A stretch of 64,000 nt of DNA, taken from contig CAMBRQ010000008.1 in NCBI GenBank assembly GCA_945870325.1, forward strand, positions 22,449-86,448, in the 5' to 3' direction. This document shows positions 33,197 through 42,127 of this stretch, piece by piece. The first letter of the stretch is position 1, and each line of letters starts with the position of its first letter. Position numbers and translations under genes: made by a program. This stretch comes from an uncultured Dorea sp. (GTDB lineage: Bacteria > Bacillota > Clostridia > Lachnospirales > Lachnospiraceae). The notes beneath the pieces are model-generated. The model worked only from the letters and a program-made list of their open reading frames with translations, did no database searches and was not told the origin of the DNA.

Positions 33197-34336
33197 ATGG
33201 CAGTAGAATTGATGCGACTGTATGTAGAACTACCCGAAAAATATAATGTTAAACTTCACACGAATAGTTGTTTTGATAAGACAATCGTCTGGATGCATAT
33301 GGTGGAGGAGATAGATTTTATACAATTACTGCATGGCGATGAACTGGTTTTCAATTCAGGGTTGAGTTACCAATCAGAGAAATGGCTGAAAACTTATATC
33401 ACAGAATTGAACAAAGTACATGCAGGAGGTCTAATCATTTCATTTCGCGATAATAGGATGTTTTCGCAGGATATTATTGACTACTGCAATGCAATCCGCT
33501 TCCCTATCTTTTCAGCCTCATGGGATACCCCATATATTGATATCATGCGCCTGTTTGCAGAGATTCTGCTGAAGAACGAGCAAAGAGAGACGAATCTGAT
33601 TACAGCATTCAAGAATGCAATCTTTTATCCGCAGAATGAAGAACTGTATCTAAGCCATTTTGAAAGGAATGGATTCTTCAGGAATATGTCATATGCAGTG
33701 ATTATGCTCAGTTGTCACGCATATGATAGCGATACAGGGAATGAAAAACTGACAAAGATTGAAAAATCTCTTAGATATATTTTCAAAAATGTAATCGTAT
33801 ATGAAGAGAAAGGCCGCTTGACAATATTGACAGCCAGTTATCCGATCCCGCAGATTGAAAAAGAATGCCAAAAATTCTGTCAGGATGATCCCAATGTATA
33901 TATAGGAATCGGCACGCTTGCATCTCGCATTACAGATATTCACAGATCCTATGAGAATGCATATACTGCATATGATCTGACGAAGACAGCGATTCCTAAG
34001 AATCTGCTTAGTTATGATGAATTGGGCATCTATAAACTTTTGGCAGACGTCAAAGAAAAATCCATCTATCCTGCTTTTGTCCAAGAGACACTCGGAAAAC
34101 TTATGGAATATGACAAGGAGCAGGAAACAAATTATATGGAGATATTAGAGGCATATTTTGAGAACGAATGTAGTATTATACACACTTCTCAGGCATTGTA
34201 TTGCCATAAGAATACACTGACATATAAGTTGAATAAGATTAAAGAAGTGTTGGGGTATGATATTTTAAGTAATGAGAACCGTACGAAGATTATGGTGGCG
34301 ATATATATTCTGCGTTTGGGAACTGGGTTCTTCTAG
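33197..34336 (+). CDS. PucR-family transcriptional regulator
   Basis: About 379 aa. The N-terminal part matches the purine catabolism regulator-like sensing domain (VELPEKYNVKLHTNS... HGDELVFNSG), and the C-terminal end is the PucR helix-turn-helix (LEAYFENECSIIHTSQALYCHKNTLTYKLNKI, with R/K-x-NTLxYKLNKI). Such regulators control purine or amino-acid degradation genes, usually next door. Here no such target is adjacent; the LUD gene follows. AAGGAGG 7 nt before ATG 33197 fixes the start. Confidence 0.85.
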   Translation: MAVELMRLYVELPEKYNVKLHTNSCFDKTIVWMHMVEEIDFIQLLHGDELVFNSGLSYQSEKWLKTYITELNKVHAGGLIISFRDNRMFSQDIIDYCNAIRFPIFSASWDTPYIDIMRLFAEILLKNEQRETNLITAFKNAIFYPQNEELYLSHFERNGFFRNMSYAVIMLSCHAYDSDTGNEKLTKIEKSLRYIFKNVIVYEEKGRLTILTASYPIPQIEKECQKFCQDDPNVYIGIGTLASRITDIHRSYENAYTAYDLTKTAIPKNLLSYDELGIYKLLADVKEKSIYPAFVQETLGKLMEYDKEQETNYMEILEAYFENECSIIHTSQALYCHKNTLTYKLNKIKEVLGYDILSNENRTKIMVAIYILRLGTGFF

Positions 34337-34339
34337 GGA

Positions 34340-34417
34340 GGGGACGGGGGAAATCTCGATTTCCCACGTCCCCAATTCAAATAGCCGTGTCCCTTTTTGA
34401 ATTTGCCCTGTCCCCAA
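34340..34417. repeat. dispersed hairpin repeat, copy 2
   Basis: GGGGACGGGGGAAAT (34340-34354) pairs with ATTTCCCACGTCCCC (34359-34373) with one mismatch; followed by AATAGCCGTGTCCCTTTTTG and a diverged TTTGCCCTGTCCCC unit. It begins 4 nt after the PucR-type gene's stop. Confidence 0.85.
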
Positions 34418-34475
34418 TTGCAAAATGTGATATAATGTCATTAACGTGCATACAATACAAAGGAGGCTTAAGAAC

Positions 34476-35114
34476 ATGGATCAGAATCGCATAAAAAGAA
34501 ATAAATTATTAAGTGAGCGGATTATAAAAGGCTTAGAATCCCGCAACATGGAAGGCTATTATGCCGAGACCAAAGAAGAGGCTCTTGCGAAGGCTTTGGA
34601 ATGGATTCCTGAAGGAAGCAGTATCTCATGGGGAGGCTCTATGTCTGTGAATGAGATCGGGCTGAAGAATACGGTCTGTGAAGGCAATTATACCGTATAC
34701 AACAGAGACACCGCACAAGGACCGGAAGAGAAGCGTAAGATGGAATTGGCGGCATACGATTGCGATTACTTCTTGACGAGTGCTAATGCAATCACAGAAG
34801 ACGGTGTTATGGTAAATATAGATGGAATGGCGAACCGGGTATCTGCAATTGCAGCGGGTCCAAGAAATGTTCTGATGATTATCGGGATGAATAAGGTTGT
34901 AAAAGATGTGGATAATGCCATGTCAAGAGCAAGGAATGAAGCGGCGCCGATCAATGCGCAGAGATTCGGACTGGATACGCCGTGTGCTAAGACTGGAAGT
35001 TGTTTTGATTGCAAGTCGCCGGATACGATCTGCTGCCAGATACTGATTACCAGGTTCTCTAAGAAGCCAAAGCGCATCAAGGTAATTCTGGTAAATGAAG
35101 AATTAGGGTTTTAA
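34476..35114 (+). CDS. LUD-domain protein (LutC/YkgG-like)
   Basis: A 212-aa protein. ALEWIPEGSSISWGGSMSVNEIGL and TSANAITEDGVMVNIDGMANRVSAI are the LUD (lactate utilisation) signatures, and the C-terminal part has CAKTGSCFDCKSPDTICC with five cysteines. The family binds a small ligand and is linked to lactate oxidation, but stand-alone members such as this have no proven reaction. AGGAGG before ATG 34476; a TATAAT at 34431-34436 with an extended TG motif is the likely promoter. No lutA or lutB nearby. Confidence 0.82.
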   Translation: MDQNRIKRNKLLSERIIKGLESRNMEGYYAETKEEALAKALEWIPEGSSISWGGSMSVNEIGLKNTVCEGNYTVYNRDTAQGPEEKRKMELAAYDCDYFLTSANAITEDGVMVNIDGMANRVSAIAAGPRNVLMIIGMNKVVKDVDNAMSRARNEAAPINAQRFGLDTPCAKTGSCFDCKSPDTICCQILITRFSKKPKRIKVILVNEELGF

Positions 35115-35164
35115 CCCCTTGACTTAGACTCAAGCATTTGCTATAATAAGTAAGTGCTTGATAA

Positions 35165-35235
35165 GGCGCCATAGCCAAGTGGTAAGGCAAAGGTCTGCAA
35201 CACCTCTATCACCAGTTCAAATCTGGTTGGCGCCT
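35165..35235 (+). tRNA. tRNA-Cys (GCA)
   Basis: A 71-nt cloverleaf: acceptor GGCGCCA/TGGCGCC with discriminator T, D arm GCC-AAGTGGTAA-GGC, anticodon stem AGGT/ACCT with loop CTGCAAC (anticodon GCA), T arm CCAG-TTCAAAT-CTGG. CCA is not encoded. A terminator follows. Confidence 0.95.
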
Positions 35236-35238
35236 CTG

Positions 35239-35282
35239 AAAAATACCGTACCCTTTAGAATAAAAGGATGCGGTATTTTTTT
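35239..35282 (+). terminator. terminator after tRNA-Cys
   Basis: AAAATACCG pairs with CGGTATTTT, then a T-run to 35282. Confidence 0.8.
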
Positions 35283-35408
35283 GTTAGCGGTAAAAACTAT
35301 GCTGAGCCCGTTATAGATATTCATTCTATAGTGAGGATATCTTATAGAAAATTAAGGATAAACACATTCAAAAACTCTATAAATATACTGGTTTATTAAA
35401 AAAATCAA

Positions 35409-35438
35409 TTGGAATTCAATCACTTCACTGGCTATACT
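35409..35438 (+). promoter_or_regulatory. promoter of the acidic-protein gene
   Basis: TTGGAA at 35409-35414 and TATACT at 35433-35438, spacer 18. About 170 nt between the tRNA terminator and this gene hold nothing else I recognise. Confidence 0.5.
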
Positions 35439-35474
35439 AAAGATAGCGTATAAATTGAAGAGGAGGTAATTACC

Positions 35475-35885
35475 ATGTCTATTACAGCTGAAACCGCGAA
35501 AGCTCATGCGAAAGATCCAGCAGTATTATGTTGTAGAGCAGAGGCGGGCATTACAATCGAGCCAGCTAACCTTGAAGATCCAGCAATCTTCGACGAATTA
35601 GTTGATTCAGGATTATTAAATCTGGACGGATGTCTGACAATCGAGCAGGTATTGGGGGCAAAATTAACAAAGACAAGCGATTCCTTATGTCCATTAACTG
35701 TTGATAACGTAGATGGTATCAAAGAAGTAGCAGCAGAAGAGCCGGCAGAGGAAGAGGCAGCGCCAGAAGAAGCTGCACCTGCAGTAGCAGGAAGCGTTCA
35801 GGGAGCAGTTGCAACTATCAGAAGTGGAAAAGTTGTAATCTCTATCAAAGAAGGAAAAGATATTTATCTTGAACTTCCTATCTAG
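35475..35885 (+). CDS. acidic protein of unknown function
   Basis: A 136-aa protein with an unusually strong ribosome site (GAGGAGGTAATTACC before ATG 35475). The N-terminal part (about 1-75) has three cysteines (VLCCRAE, DGCLTIEQ, DSLCPLTV; the first is a pair), followed by an Ala/Glu/Pro linker (about 80-105) and a short beta-rich tail (GAVATIRSGKVVISIKEGK). The pattern of a folded cysteine-containing head, flexible acidic linker and tail suggests a carrier or scaffold. I do not recognise the family. It has its own promoter and terminator and looks highly expressed. Confidence 0.75.
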   Translation: MSITAETAKAHAKDPAVLCCRAEAGITIEPANLEDPAIFDELVDSGLLNLDGCLTIEQVLGAKLTKTSDSLCPLTVDNVDGIKEVAAEEPAEEEAAPEEAAPAVAGSVQGAVATIRSGKVVISIKEGKDIYLELPI

Positions 35886-35907
35886 TAAAAAGTTAGTATA
35901 ATATGAA

Positions 35908-35939
35908 GGTGCCGGAGTTAATCTTCCGGCACCATTTTT
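35908..35939 (+). terminator. terminator after the acidic-protein gene
   Basis: GGTGCCGGA (35908-35916) pairs with TCCGGCACC (35925-35933), then ATTTTTA. Confidence 0.8.
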
Positions 35940-35970
35940 ATATCAGAGATATCTATAAAGGCGGGAAAAA

Positions 35971-36501
35971 TCAATACTCTTCCGCCTCTATTTTTTTCAA
36001 TATTTTATTTACGAATACCTTTGCATGTTCGAAATCCAGACTATCAGGATGTGTCAGTGCCTCATCAAAATTACGGATGCACATATCCATCTGAGCGGAA
36101 TTCTCGGCAGTACGCATAGCTTCGTATTTCTGACGGACTTTCTGAGGCATCTTGCCCTGGCAGATGAAGGCGCCCAGATAGGCGTTGTCAGATTCGATCC
36201 AGGCGCTGGCGCTCTGTGCGATAGCACTGTAGTATTCGGGCGAATCACCCATACCGCAGGTTCCGAAGAGTGCAATGCATTTGCCACTTAAGTCATTCAG
36301 AAAATCACTGACTGTCATGCTGCAAGTTCCGCAGCGGACGCCAAAACCGATAAAGTATATGCGCGCTTCCGGAATTGTCTTGTTAGTTGTAATATCGATC
36401 AGGTCTTTTGAATTGCCTGGAAGATGTGAGAAGATGGTTGCTGCGAGTTTCTTCGTATTTCCGGATTCGCTTTGATATAATACCAAATATTCTAACACCA
36501 C
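35971..36501 (-). CDS. flavodoxin-family protein
   Basis: A 176-aa protein with the FMN phosphate-binding loop near the N-terminus (YLVLYQSESGNTKKLA) and the later loops GFGVRCGTCS and FGTCGMGDSPEYY, which in flavodoxins cover the isoalloxazine ring. It is single-domain and cytoplasmic, so an electron carrier. It starts at GTG with GGAAGG upstream; GTG occurs twice in a row, so the start may be one codon later. Flavodoxins of this size in gut Firmicutes include the BilS partner of bilirubin reductase, but no reductase gene is nearby, so I do not assign that. Confidence 0.75.
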   Translation of the reverse strand: MVLEYLVLYQSESGNTKKLAATIFSHLPGNSKDLIDITTNKTIPEARIYFIGFGVRCGTCSMTVSDFLNDLSGKCIALFGTCGMGDSPEYYSAIAQSASAWIESDNAYLGAFICQGKMPQKVRQKYEAMRTAENSAQMDMCIRNFDEALTHPDSLDFEHAKVFVNKILKKIEAEEY

Positions 36502-36534
36502 AATCAGTCCCTTCCTAATATAAATGAATTGACA

Positions 36535-37323
36535 TTAGATATACCCGCCAGGCATTCCGCCGCCGCCACAACACAGACCGCTGCCGCCGCAGCACAGATT
36601 GCACATGAGATTGGCAATACAGAGTTTCATACATAGACCACTGCTGCCGGTAAATGTCGTCTGGTATGGTCCCTGTTGCTGCTGATACCAACTGCCGCCG
36701 CTTTCGAATCGGTTCACTAACATCTGATACTGAAAATTATCGGGTTCAAGGCGAAGTGCTTCTTTGGCATGCTGTAAGGCAATCACATTGTTGCCCATAC
36801 CGGAATTCGCCAGGGCGCTATAATAATACCACTGGGCACCTCGGTCTTTGATACCATTTAACAGGTTCAGTGCTTCCTGATAATGCCTGCTGTTAATAAA
36901 ATTAGCGGCAGCTTTCATATGAAGGTCTTCTTCGCTCTCGGTTGCACCGGAATTCGCCTGACGATATTGTCCCGCGAAACCGCGGAAACTTCCGAAATCG
37001 CCAAAGTCGCCGAATCCTCCGAATCCACCATATCCTCCGGAGCCATACCCGCCAGGACCATAACTGCCGGAACCATATCCGTCGGAGCCGCTACTGCCGG
37101 AGCCATAACTGCCATACCCGCCGGAAGTTCCATACTCCCGCTCGCGCATGATCTGCTGGTATGCCTGCTGTACTTCTTTGAATTTGGCTTCTGCCTGGTC
37201 TTTATTAGGATTATTAATATTAGCGTCCGGATGATATCTGCGGCTTAAGTTCCGGTATGCTTTTTTAATCTCTTCGTCAGAGGCATCGCGTGATATGCCT
37301 AAGACGCTATATGGATCTGTCAT
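36535..37323 (-). CDS. J-domain protein with Gly-rich linker and TPR-like region
   Basis: A 262-aa protein. Residues 1-65 are a J domain ([23 protein letters not shown] motif in RRYHPDAN). A Gly/Ser/Tyr-rich linker follows (about 67-115), then TPR-like helices ([36 protein letters not shown]), and a Cys/Gly-rich tail [13 protein letters not shown]. The tail is striking and could bind metal. The J domain would stimulate a DnaK-type chaperone. Its start overlaps the DUF5685 stop (ATGA). Confidence 0.85.
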   Translation of the reverse strand: MTDPYSVLGISRDASDEEIKKAYRNLSRRYHPDANINNPNKDQAEAKFKEVQQAYQQIMREREYGTSGGYGSYGSGSSGSDGYGSGSYGPGGYGSGGYGGFGGFGDFGDFGSFRGFAGQYRQANSGATESEEDLHMKAAANFINSRHYQEALNLLNGIKDRGAQWYYYSALANSGMGNNVIALQHAKEALRLEPDNFQYQMLVNRFESGGSWYQQQQGPYQTTFTGSSGLCMKLCIANLMCNLCCGGSGLCCGGGGMPGGYI

Positions 37324-38264
37324 GATTGTTGTTCTCCTGTATCTGAATGATTACGGTCAGGATCTGTATTATCCCCGGCATCCGTCTGGTAAGGCTCCTG
37401 CTGATTATGCTCAGTCTCCTCTGGCAGGTCGACTGGTGCGTCCAGACGTTTGGCGGTTACTTCGGTGTAGCGGCACCAGACGCCGGAGTATAGGATATTG
37501 CGAAGAATATCTGCATGAAGAAGAATCGGCAGTTTCTCGAATTCCCTGGAGCATTCTGCCATCATCAGAGTTAATAACTGCTTGCAATCTTCTGCAAAAT
37601 GTTCATTGTTCTGGAATCCCTCTTTAAAAGGATTATAATTTCCTGACCGAATATCTTTTTCCACATCTTCGTAAGCATCCATCAGGTAGATGAATTTGCC
37701 AAGGAAGAATCCAATCTTGCGAAGAGAAGGCTCCCACTCATCTTGACGCATGGCAAAAAGTTCAGCCATGATATTTCCGAAAAGTCCTGCCATCAGATCA
37801 AGGTTACGTTCATTCTCCTGTTCGAGAATGGACAGATGTTTCAGATTCTTAGAGACGACAGCGATTTTGTCGGGATAGGTCTTTTGGATGTCTTTCATCT
37901 TAGAGTTTAACAATTTGGCACCGAGACGGCTTTTCTTCTTATGCTCGTCCTCCCAGTCATCTTTGCATTTATAATAAGATAGAATGAGATTGACTGCAGC
38001 AGCGTAGTCGGTGAACTTATTGGTTCTGGCAGCATGTTTTTCCAGTGGATGTGCAATGCAGTTCACTACCTCCAACTTCGTCTCGGGTTCATAGAGCCCG
38101 GTAAGAAGCACGATGAGGAAGGTCATATCATAAGAAAGAGTAACCTGACCTCTAATACCATAGCATTCCTTCAGGCGTTTGCAAAGACCGCAATAGTAAG
38201 AATGGTACATGTCGTAATCTTTGAACTTCATCTCTGCTTTGTTAATTGCAATATATCCAAACAT
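37320..38264 (-). CDS. DUF5685 family protein
   Basis: A 314-aa protein beginning [20 protein letters not shown] and then [16 protein letters not shown], a helical domain with conserved cysteines (CGLC, then a later Cys) and [18 protein letters not shown], which resembles the aspartate-rich helices of prenyltransferase-like folds. The C-terminal 40 residues are acidic and disordered. The family is placed with J-domain proteins throughout Lachnospiraceae; its function is unknown. Confidence 0.75.
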   Translation of the reverse strand: MFGYIAINKAEMKFKDYDMYHSYYCGLCKRLKECYGIRGQVTLSYDMTFLIVLLTGLYEPETKLEVVNCIAHPLEKHAARTNKFTDYAAAVNLILSYYKCKDDWEDEHKKKSRLGAKLLNSKMKDIQKTYPDKIAVVSKNLKHLSILEQENERNLDLMAGLFGNIMAELFAMRQDEWEPSLRKIGFFLGKFIYLMDAYEDVEKDIRSGNYNPFKEGFQNNEHFAEDCKQLLTLMMAECSREFEKLPILLHADILRNILYSGVWCRYTEVTAKRLDAPVDLPEETEHNQQEPYQTDAGDNTDPDRNHSDTGEQQS

Positions 38265-38276
38265 AGGTGCTCCTCG

Positions 38277-38672
38277 TCAGCTCTTTTTGATAAATGTTGT
38301 GTTGCATTTGGGGCAGCGGATCTCAATCTTGCCCTTACCTCTGGGAATACGGATTTTCTGCTTGCAAGTAGGGCATTTGTAGATGTGGTGGGTCTTGCGC
38401 TGTGCCATCATATTCTTCTGACGATAGAAAAATGTGCGGAGTTTATAGGTCTTATTCAGATACCATTGGTTTTCAGAAGAACGTTTATAGATGTTCTTTG
38501 AAAACATGCGGAAATAAGAATAGATGATCAGGCACCAGGATAAGAGGGACAGAAGCATACTGTCAGTCCATCCGGCAAGGATCATAGCGGCAAGCCCGGT
38601 AATAATTGTGAATTTTCCCAGGGAATCAACCCCGTAGCGTCCATACATGAATCGAATCAGTTTCTCTTTCAA
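38277..38672 (-). CDS. zinc-ribbon membrane protein
   Basis: A 131-aa protein with two membrane helices (about residues 20-58) and a C-terminal zinc ribbon (CPTC ... CPKC). Start is TTG 38672, with AGGAGG 10 nt upstream. It is the first gene of an operon with DUF5685 and the J-domain protein. No specific function is known to me. Confidence 0.7.
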   Translation of the reverse strand: MKEKLIRFMYGRYGVDSLGKFTIITGLAAMILAGWTDSMLLSLLSWCLIIYSYFRMFSKNIYKRSSENQWYLNKTYKLRTFFYRQKNMMAQRKTHHIYKCPTCKQKIRIPRGKGKIEIRCPKCNTTFIKKS

Positions 38673-38701
38673 ATCAAATCAACCTCCTAAATATATTACC
38701 A

Positions 38702-38729
38702 ATCATACGCCGTATGGGTTTAAAGTCAA
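38702..38729 (-). promoter_or_regulatory. promoter of the zinc-ribbon/DUF5685/J-domain operon
   Basis: On the minus strand TTGACT (38729-38724) and TATGAT (38707-38702), spacer 16. A 13-bp palindrome CATACG-C-CGTATG (38704-38716) overlaps the -10 box and may be an operator. Confidence 0.6.
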
Positions 38730-38840
38730 TAAACTGCCAATAAAAAATATATAAAGTTTTTAGACTTGCAAACCTATTTTGTGTAAGGGTGTGTTATACT
38801 GGTCAGGAAGATAAGAACGAAAGCATATAGGGGAAGATGT

Positions 38841-40181
38841 ATGAACGAGTTGACCAGATTGATAAAAGAGGATATGAAACCTGCGCTTGGCGTGACGGAG
38901 CCTGGAGCCATTGCGTATGCGGTCGCCAGTGCAAGAAGCCATGTGACGGGAGAGATAAAGAGGGTACGGGTGCGGATGAATTCCGGTATGTATAAGAATG
39001 CTTATACTTGTGGAATCCCGAATTCCTCCAGATTCGGCAATCTGTATGCGGCAGCGCTTGGCGCGGTGGCTGCGGATGCGGGGAAGGGTTTGGAGTCTCT
39101 GGCGAATATTACGCCTGAGGATGACGAGATGGCAGCGAAGATGGTAGAAGACGGGAAAGTAGAGGCGCTGGTGGATTGTATCGACTCAAGAATTAGGATC
39201 GATGCTACGGTAGAGACGCAGGCGGATACCTGTATGGTGTCTATCAGAGACAGTCATACCCATATTGTTTCGATTGAGAAGAATGGGGAGCAGATCTATG
39301 TGGAAAATCGTTCTGAAGAGGGCGATGTATCCGTAGATGCGTTGGAGTATGGACAGGAGGGCGCAGAGGGGAGTGCGATTCCTGCGATACACAGATATTC
39401 GCTGAAAGACATACTTGAATATGTGGAGCATGTATCGCTGGAAGAACTTGCATTTATAAGGGACGCATTCGCCATGAACATGGAACTGCTTGAAGAAGGA
39501 CTGGCATCTGATCGGGCAACGATTGCAAAACGCTTGTTTCAAAAGAATGGGGAGCAGATGTTCTCAAGCCATGTGCTGGATACAGCCCAACTTCTATGCA
39601 ATGGAGCGATTGAAGCAAGGGTGCTGGGACTTAGCCGTCCGGCGATGAGTATTACCGGAAGCGGAGCACATGGGATTATTGCGACGATGCCGCTTTTGGC
39701 AGAATATAAGGTGAATTGTGAATCGAAGATGCCGGCGGAAGACATGCAGGAAGAGGATGTCATGCTTTTAAGGGCAACGGCACTGAGTTATCTGATTACC
39801 ATGTATATCAAGGAATATTCCGGCAGGTTATCTGCATTCTGCGGATGTGGAATTGCGGCGGGAACCGGTATGGCATGTGGTCTTGCGTATATGCGGGGAG
39901 CAGATGAAACTATCATCACGATGGTGATTCAGAATATGGCGAGTGGTCTTACGGGAATGATCTGTGACGGCGGAAATCATGGATGTGCGATGAAGGGAAT
40001 TGTTGCGGTAGATGCGGCGTTTCGGGCAGTGGAACTGGCGATGGATGGTATATGCATTGAGAGCATCCATGGAATTAACGGAAGGACGCCGGAGGATACC
40101 ATGAGACATATGGGGATGATTGCATCTCCCGGAATGGTGCAGACGGAGAAGACGATTGTAGAGATTATGGAGCAGAAGTAG
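38841..40181 (+). CDS. UPF0597 / L-serine dehydratase alpha-like protein (cysteine desulfidase type)
   Basis: A 446-aa protein. The N-terminus has EDMKPALGVTEPGAIAYAVA, and the C-terminal half holds SITGSGAHGIIA, FCGCGIAAGTG and MICDGGNHGCAMK, whose cysteines are expected to hold a 4Fe-4S cluster as in serine dehydratase alpha subunits. Members have been linked to anaerobic cysteine breakdown to pyruvate, ammonia and sulfide. An extended -10 promoter (TG before TATACT at 38795-38800) lies upstream. Family assignment is secure; substrate is inferred. Confidence 0.82.
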   Translation: MNELTRLIKEDMKPALGVTEPGAIAYAVASARSHVTGEIKRVRVRMNSGMYKNAYTCGIPNSSRFGNLYAAALGAVAADAGKGLESLANITPEDDEMAAKMVEDGKVEALVDCIDSRIRIDATVETQADTCMVSIRDSHTHIVSIEKNGEQIYVENRSEEGDVSVDALEYGQEGAEGSAIPAIHRYSLKDILEYVEHVSLEELAFIRDAFAMNMELLEEGLASDRATIAKRLFQKNGEQMFSSHVLDTAQLLCNGAIEARVLGLSRPAMSITGSGAHGIIATMPLLAEYKVNCESKMPAEDMQEEDVMLLRATALSYLITMYIKEYSGRLSAFCGCGIAAGTGMACGLAYMRGADETIITMVIQNMASGLTGMICDGGNHGCAMKGIVAVDAAFRAVELAMDGICIESIHGINGRTPEDTMRHMGMIASPGMVQTEKTIVEIMEQK

Positions 40182-40236
40182 ACTAAAGAGCAGGGATAAA
40201 GAGTAGAAATAGAAGAGGCAGAGAAGGTGGGGCAGA

Positions 40237-41043
40237 ATGGGAGAGAATAAAAGGAAATATCACAGAGGACGCAGAAGGAAACAAAAAAGCAGTATCATAT
40301 CGAATATGATACTTGTGATCGCGATTATCGTATTCTGTGTATCGGCGTTTCAATTATTTCGAATAATGAAGGGCTATTACGATGGCAGAAGTGAATACGA
40401 TAAGATCCGGGACTTGGCGATTGAGACGGAAGGTAAAAAGAATGGAGAGGAAGAGCAGGCGAGATTCCAGGTGAATTTTGACGAACTGCTGAAGATCAAT
40501 CCTGATACGATAGGCTGGATACGGTTTGATCCTGAGCCGTCTGTTATTAGTTACCCGATCGTTCAGGGGAGTAATAACAGTGAGTATTTGAAGAAAACAT
40601 TTTCGTCAAATGAGAACACTTTGGGAGCCATTTTCCTGAATGTGGATAATAGCCCGGCTTTTACAGATAAGAATTCGATCATATACGGGCATCGAATGAA
40701 GGATGGTTCTATGTTCCGGCATTTGCAGGACTATGAAGATCAGTCATTCTGGGAGGCGAATCCGTATTTTTATATCTACACGCCTGACGGCAGTGAGATG
40801 AAGTATCATATCTATTCGGTAGGCGAAGTAGAAGATACATCAGATACATATCTTACGGTATTCGGTACAGAAGAAGAGTATCAGGCATTCCTTAATATGA
40901 CAAAGGAAGTGGCGCTGTACGATACTGGAGTAGAGGTGACAACGAATGATACGATTGTTACACTGTCAACCTGTACCAGCGCCAGCGACAATCACCGGTT
41001 CGTGGTTCGTGGAGTGAGAGAAGAAGGGGGCGCAGACGAGTAA
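40237..41043 (+). CDS. srtB: class B sortase
   Basis: A 268-aa protein with an N-terminal basic region and one membrane span (about residues 24-42), then the sortase domain: IIYGHRMKDGSMFRHL (catalytic His), TLSTCTS (catalytic Cys) and HRFVVRG (Arg). Class B sortases join surface proteins or pilins to the wall. No sorting-signal substrate is next to it. AGAAGGTGGGG precedes ATG 40237; it overlaps DUF951 by one base. Confidence 0.9.
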   Translation: MGENKRKYHRGRRRKQKSSIISNMILVIAIIVFCVSAFQLFRIMKGYYDGRSEYDKIRDLAIETEGKKNGEEEQARFQVNFDELLKINPDTIGWIRFDPEPSVISYPIVQGSNNSEYLKKTFSSNENTLGAIFLNVDNSPAFTDKNSIIYGHRMKDGSMFRHLQDYEDQSFWEANPYFYIYTPDGSEMKYHIYSVGEVEDTSDTYLTVFGTEEEYQAFLNMTKEVALYDTGVEVTTNDTIVTLSTCTSASDNHRFVVRGVREEGGADE

Positions 41044-41237
41044 TGAAGAGTGGATATGTTTACGAAGTTGGAGATATCGTGACGATGAAGAAACAGCACC
41101 CATGTGGAAGTAAAGAATGGGAGATATTGCGTGTTGGAGCGGATTTTCGTTTAAAATGCCTGGGGTGCGGGCATCAGATTATGATTGCACGTAGATTGGT
41201 GGAAAAAAACACAAAAGATTTGAAGAAAAAGGCTTGA
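41043..41237 (+). CDS. DUF951 family protein
   Basis: A 64-aa protein: VYEVGDIVTMKKQHPCGSKEWEILRVGAD and LKCLGCGHQIMIAR are the DUF951 motifs, with three cysteines. It is commonly upstream of rpsF or near S-box genes in Firmicutes; function unknown. It starts in the stop of the sortase gene (TAATG). Confidence 0.85.
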   Translation: MKSGYVYEVGDIVTMKKQHPCGSKEWEILRVGADFRLKCLGCGHQIMIARRLVEKNTKDLKKKA

Positions 41238-41262
41238 AACAAGCGGTAGATTATGGTATCAT
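41234..41262 (+). promoter_or_regulatory. promoter of rpsF-ssb-rpsR
   Basis: TTGAAA at 41234-41239, TATCAT at 41257-41262, spacer 17, TG one base before the -10 box. The -35 overlaps the end of the DUF951 gene. Confidence 0.7.
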
Positions 41263-41368
41263 ATTTAACCGTGATACATGAAATCTGTCGGCTGTGACCG
41301 GCAGGTAATCCTTGCTCCCACATAAACTGAGCGGGGGCCAAAAGACCAGAAGGAGGTGCAAAGACGAC
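41263..41368 (+). promoter_or_regulatory. rpsF leader, candidate S6:S18 autoregulatory RNA
   Basis: A leader of about 100 nt with a hairpin CTGTCGG-CTGTGA-CCGGCAG (41285-41304) and a second possible stem GCTCCC/GGGGGC ending just before AAGGAGGTG. rpsF leaders in many bacteria bind the S6:S18 complex; I infer that from position and the CCG-bearing hairpin only. Confidence 0.4.
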
Positions 41369-41656
41369 ATGAACAAATATGAATTAGCTGTTGTTGTCAG
41401 TGCAAAAATCGAAGATGACGAGAGAGCACAGGTTATCGAAAAAGTAAAAGCATTAGTTGAACGTTTCGGTGGTCAGATCTCAGACGTCGATGAATGGGGT
41501 AAGAGAAGATTAGCTTACGAAATTCAGAAGATGAAAGAAGCATACTACTATTTCATCCACTTCGAATCTGATGCTGAGACTCCAGGCGAAATCGAGCAGA
41601 GAATTCGCATCATGGACAACGTGATCAGATATTTATGCGTTAGACAGGAAGCATAA
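41369..41656 (+). CDS. rpsF: 30S ribosomal protein S6
   Basis: A 95-aa protein beginning MNKYELAVVVSAKIEDDERA, with DEWGKRRLAYEIQKMKEAYY typical of S6. AAGGAGGTG before ATG 41369 sets the start. First gene of rpsF-ssb-rpsR. S6 binds S18 on the 30S platform. Confidence 0.96.
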   Translation: MNKYELAVVVSAKIEDDERAQVIEKVKALVERFGGQISDVDEWGKRRLAYEIQKMKEAYYYFIHFESDAETPGEIEQRIRIMDNVIRYLCVRQEA

Positions 41657-41677
41657 GCAGGAAGTAGAGGTAATTAT

Positions 41678-42127
41678 ATGAATAAAGTAATTTTGATGGG
41701 ACGCTTAACAAGAGATCCTGAAGTGAGATATTCACAGGGAGAGAACTCTTTGGCAATCGCGAGATTCACATTGGCTGTTGACCGGAGATTCAGACGTGAT
41801 GGAGAAGCAACTGCAGATTTTATCAGTTGCGTGGCATTTGGAAGACAGGCAGAGCATGCTGAGAAGTATTACCGTCAGGGGTTGAAAGTTGTAATTAGCG
41901 GACGTATCCAGACGGGCAGTTACACGAACAGAGATGGCGTGAAGGTCTACACGACAGAGGTTGTTGTAGAAGAGCAGGAATTTGCTGAGAGCAAGGCTTC
42001 AAGCGATGCTAATATCGGAAGTTACCGTTCGGCGGCTCCCACACCGGCACCGGCACCAGTTTCTGATGCGGGCGACGGCTTCATGAATATTCCGGATGGA
42101 ATTGATGAGGAATTACCGTTTAATTAG
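41678..42127 (+). CDS. ssb: single-stranded DNA-binding protein
   Basis: A 149-aa SSB: MNKVILMGRLTRDPEVRY, the OB fold through VVISGRIQTGSYTNRDG, a Pro/Ala linker and the acidic tip DEELPFN that docks replication partners. Position between rpsF and rpsR is the conserved Firmicute order. Confidence 0.96.
   Translation: MNKVILMGRLTRDPEVRYSQGENSLAIARFTLAVDRRFRRDGEATADFISCVAFGRQAEHAEKYYRQGLKVVISGRIQTGSYTNRDGVKVYTTEVVVEEQEFAESKASSDANIGSYRSAAPTPAPAPVSDAGDGFMNIPDGIDEELPFN

Noticed and set aside
35971..36501. BilS assignment for the flavodoxin
   Set aside because: Size fits, but there is no bilirubin reductase gene nearby and no specific motif to rely on.
36883..37248. Plus-strand frames opposite the J-domain gene
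   Set aside because: They are antisense readings of the Gly/Ser-rich linker and show repetitive, non-protein-like composition.
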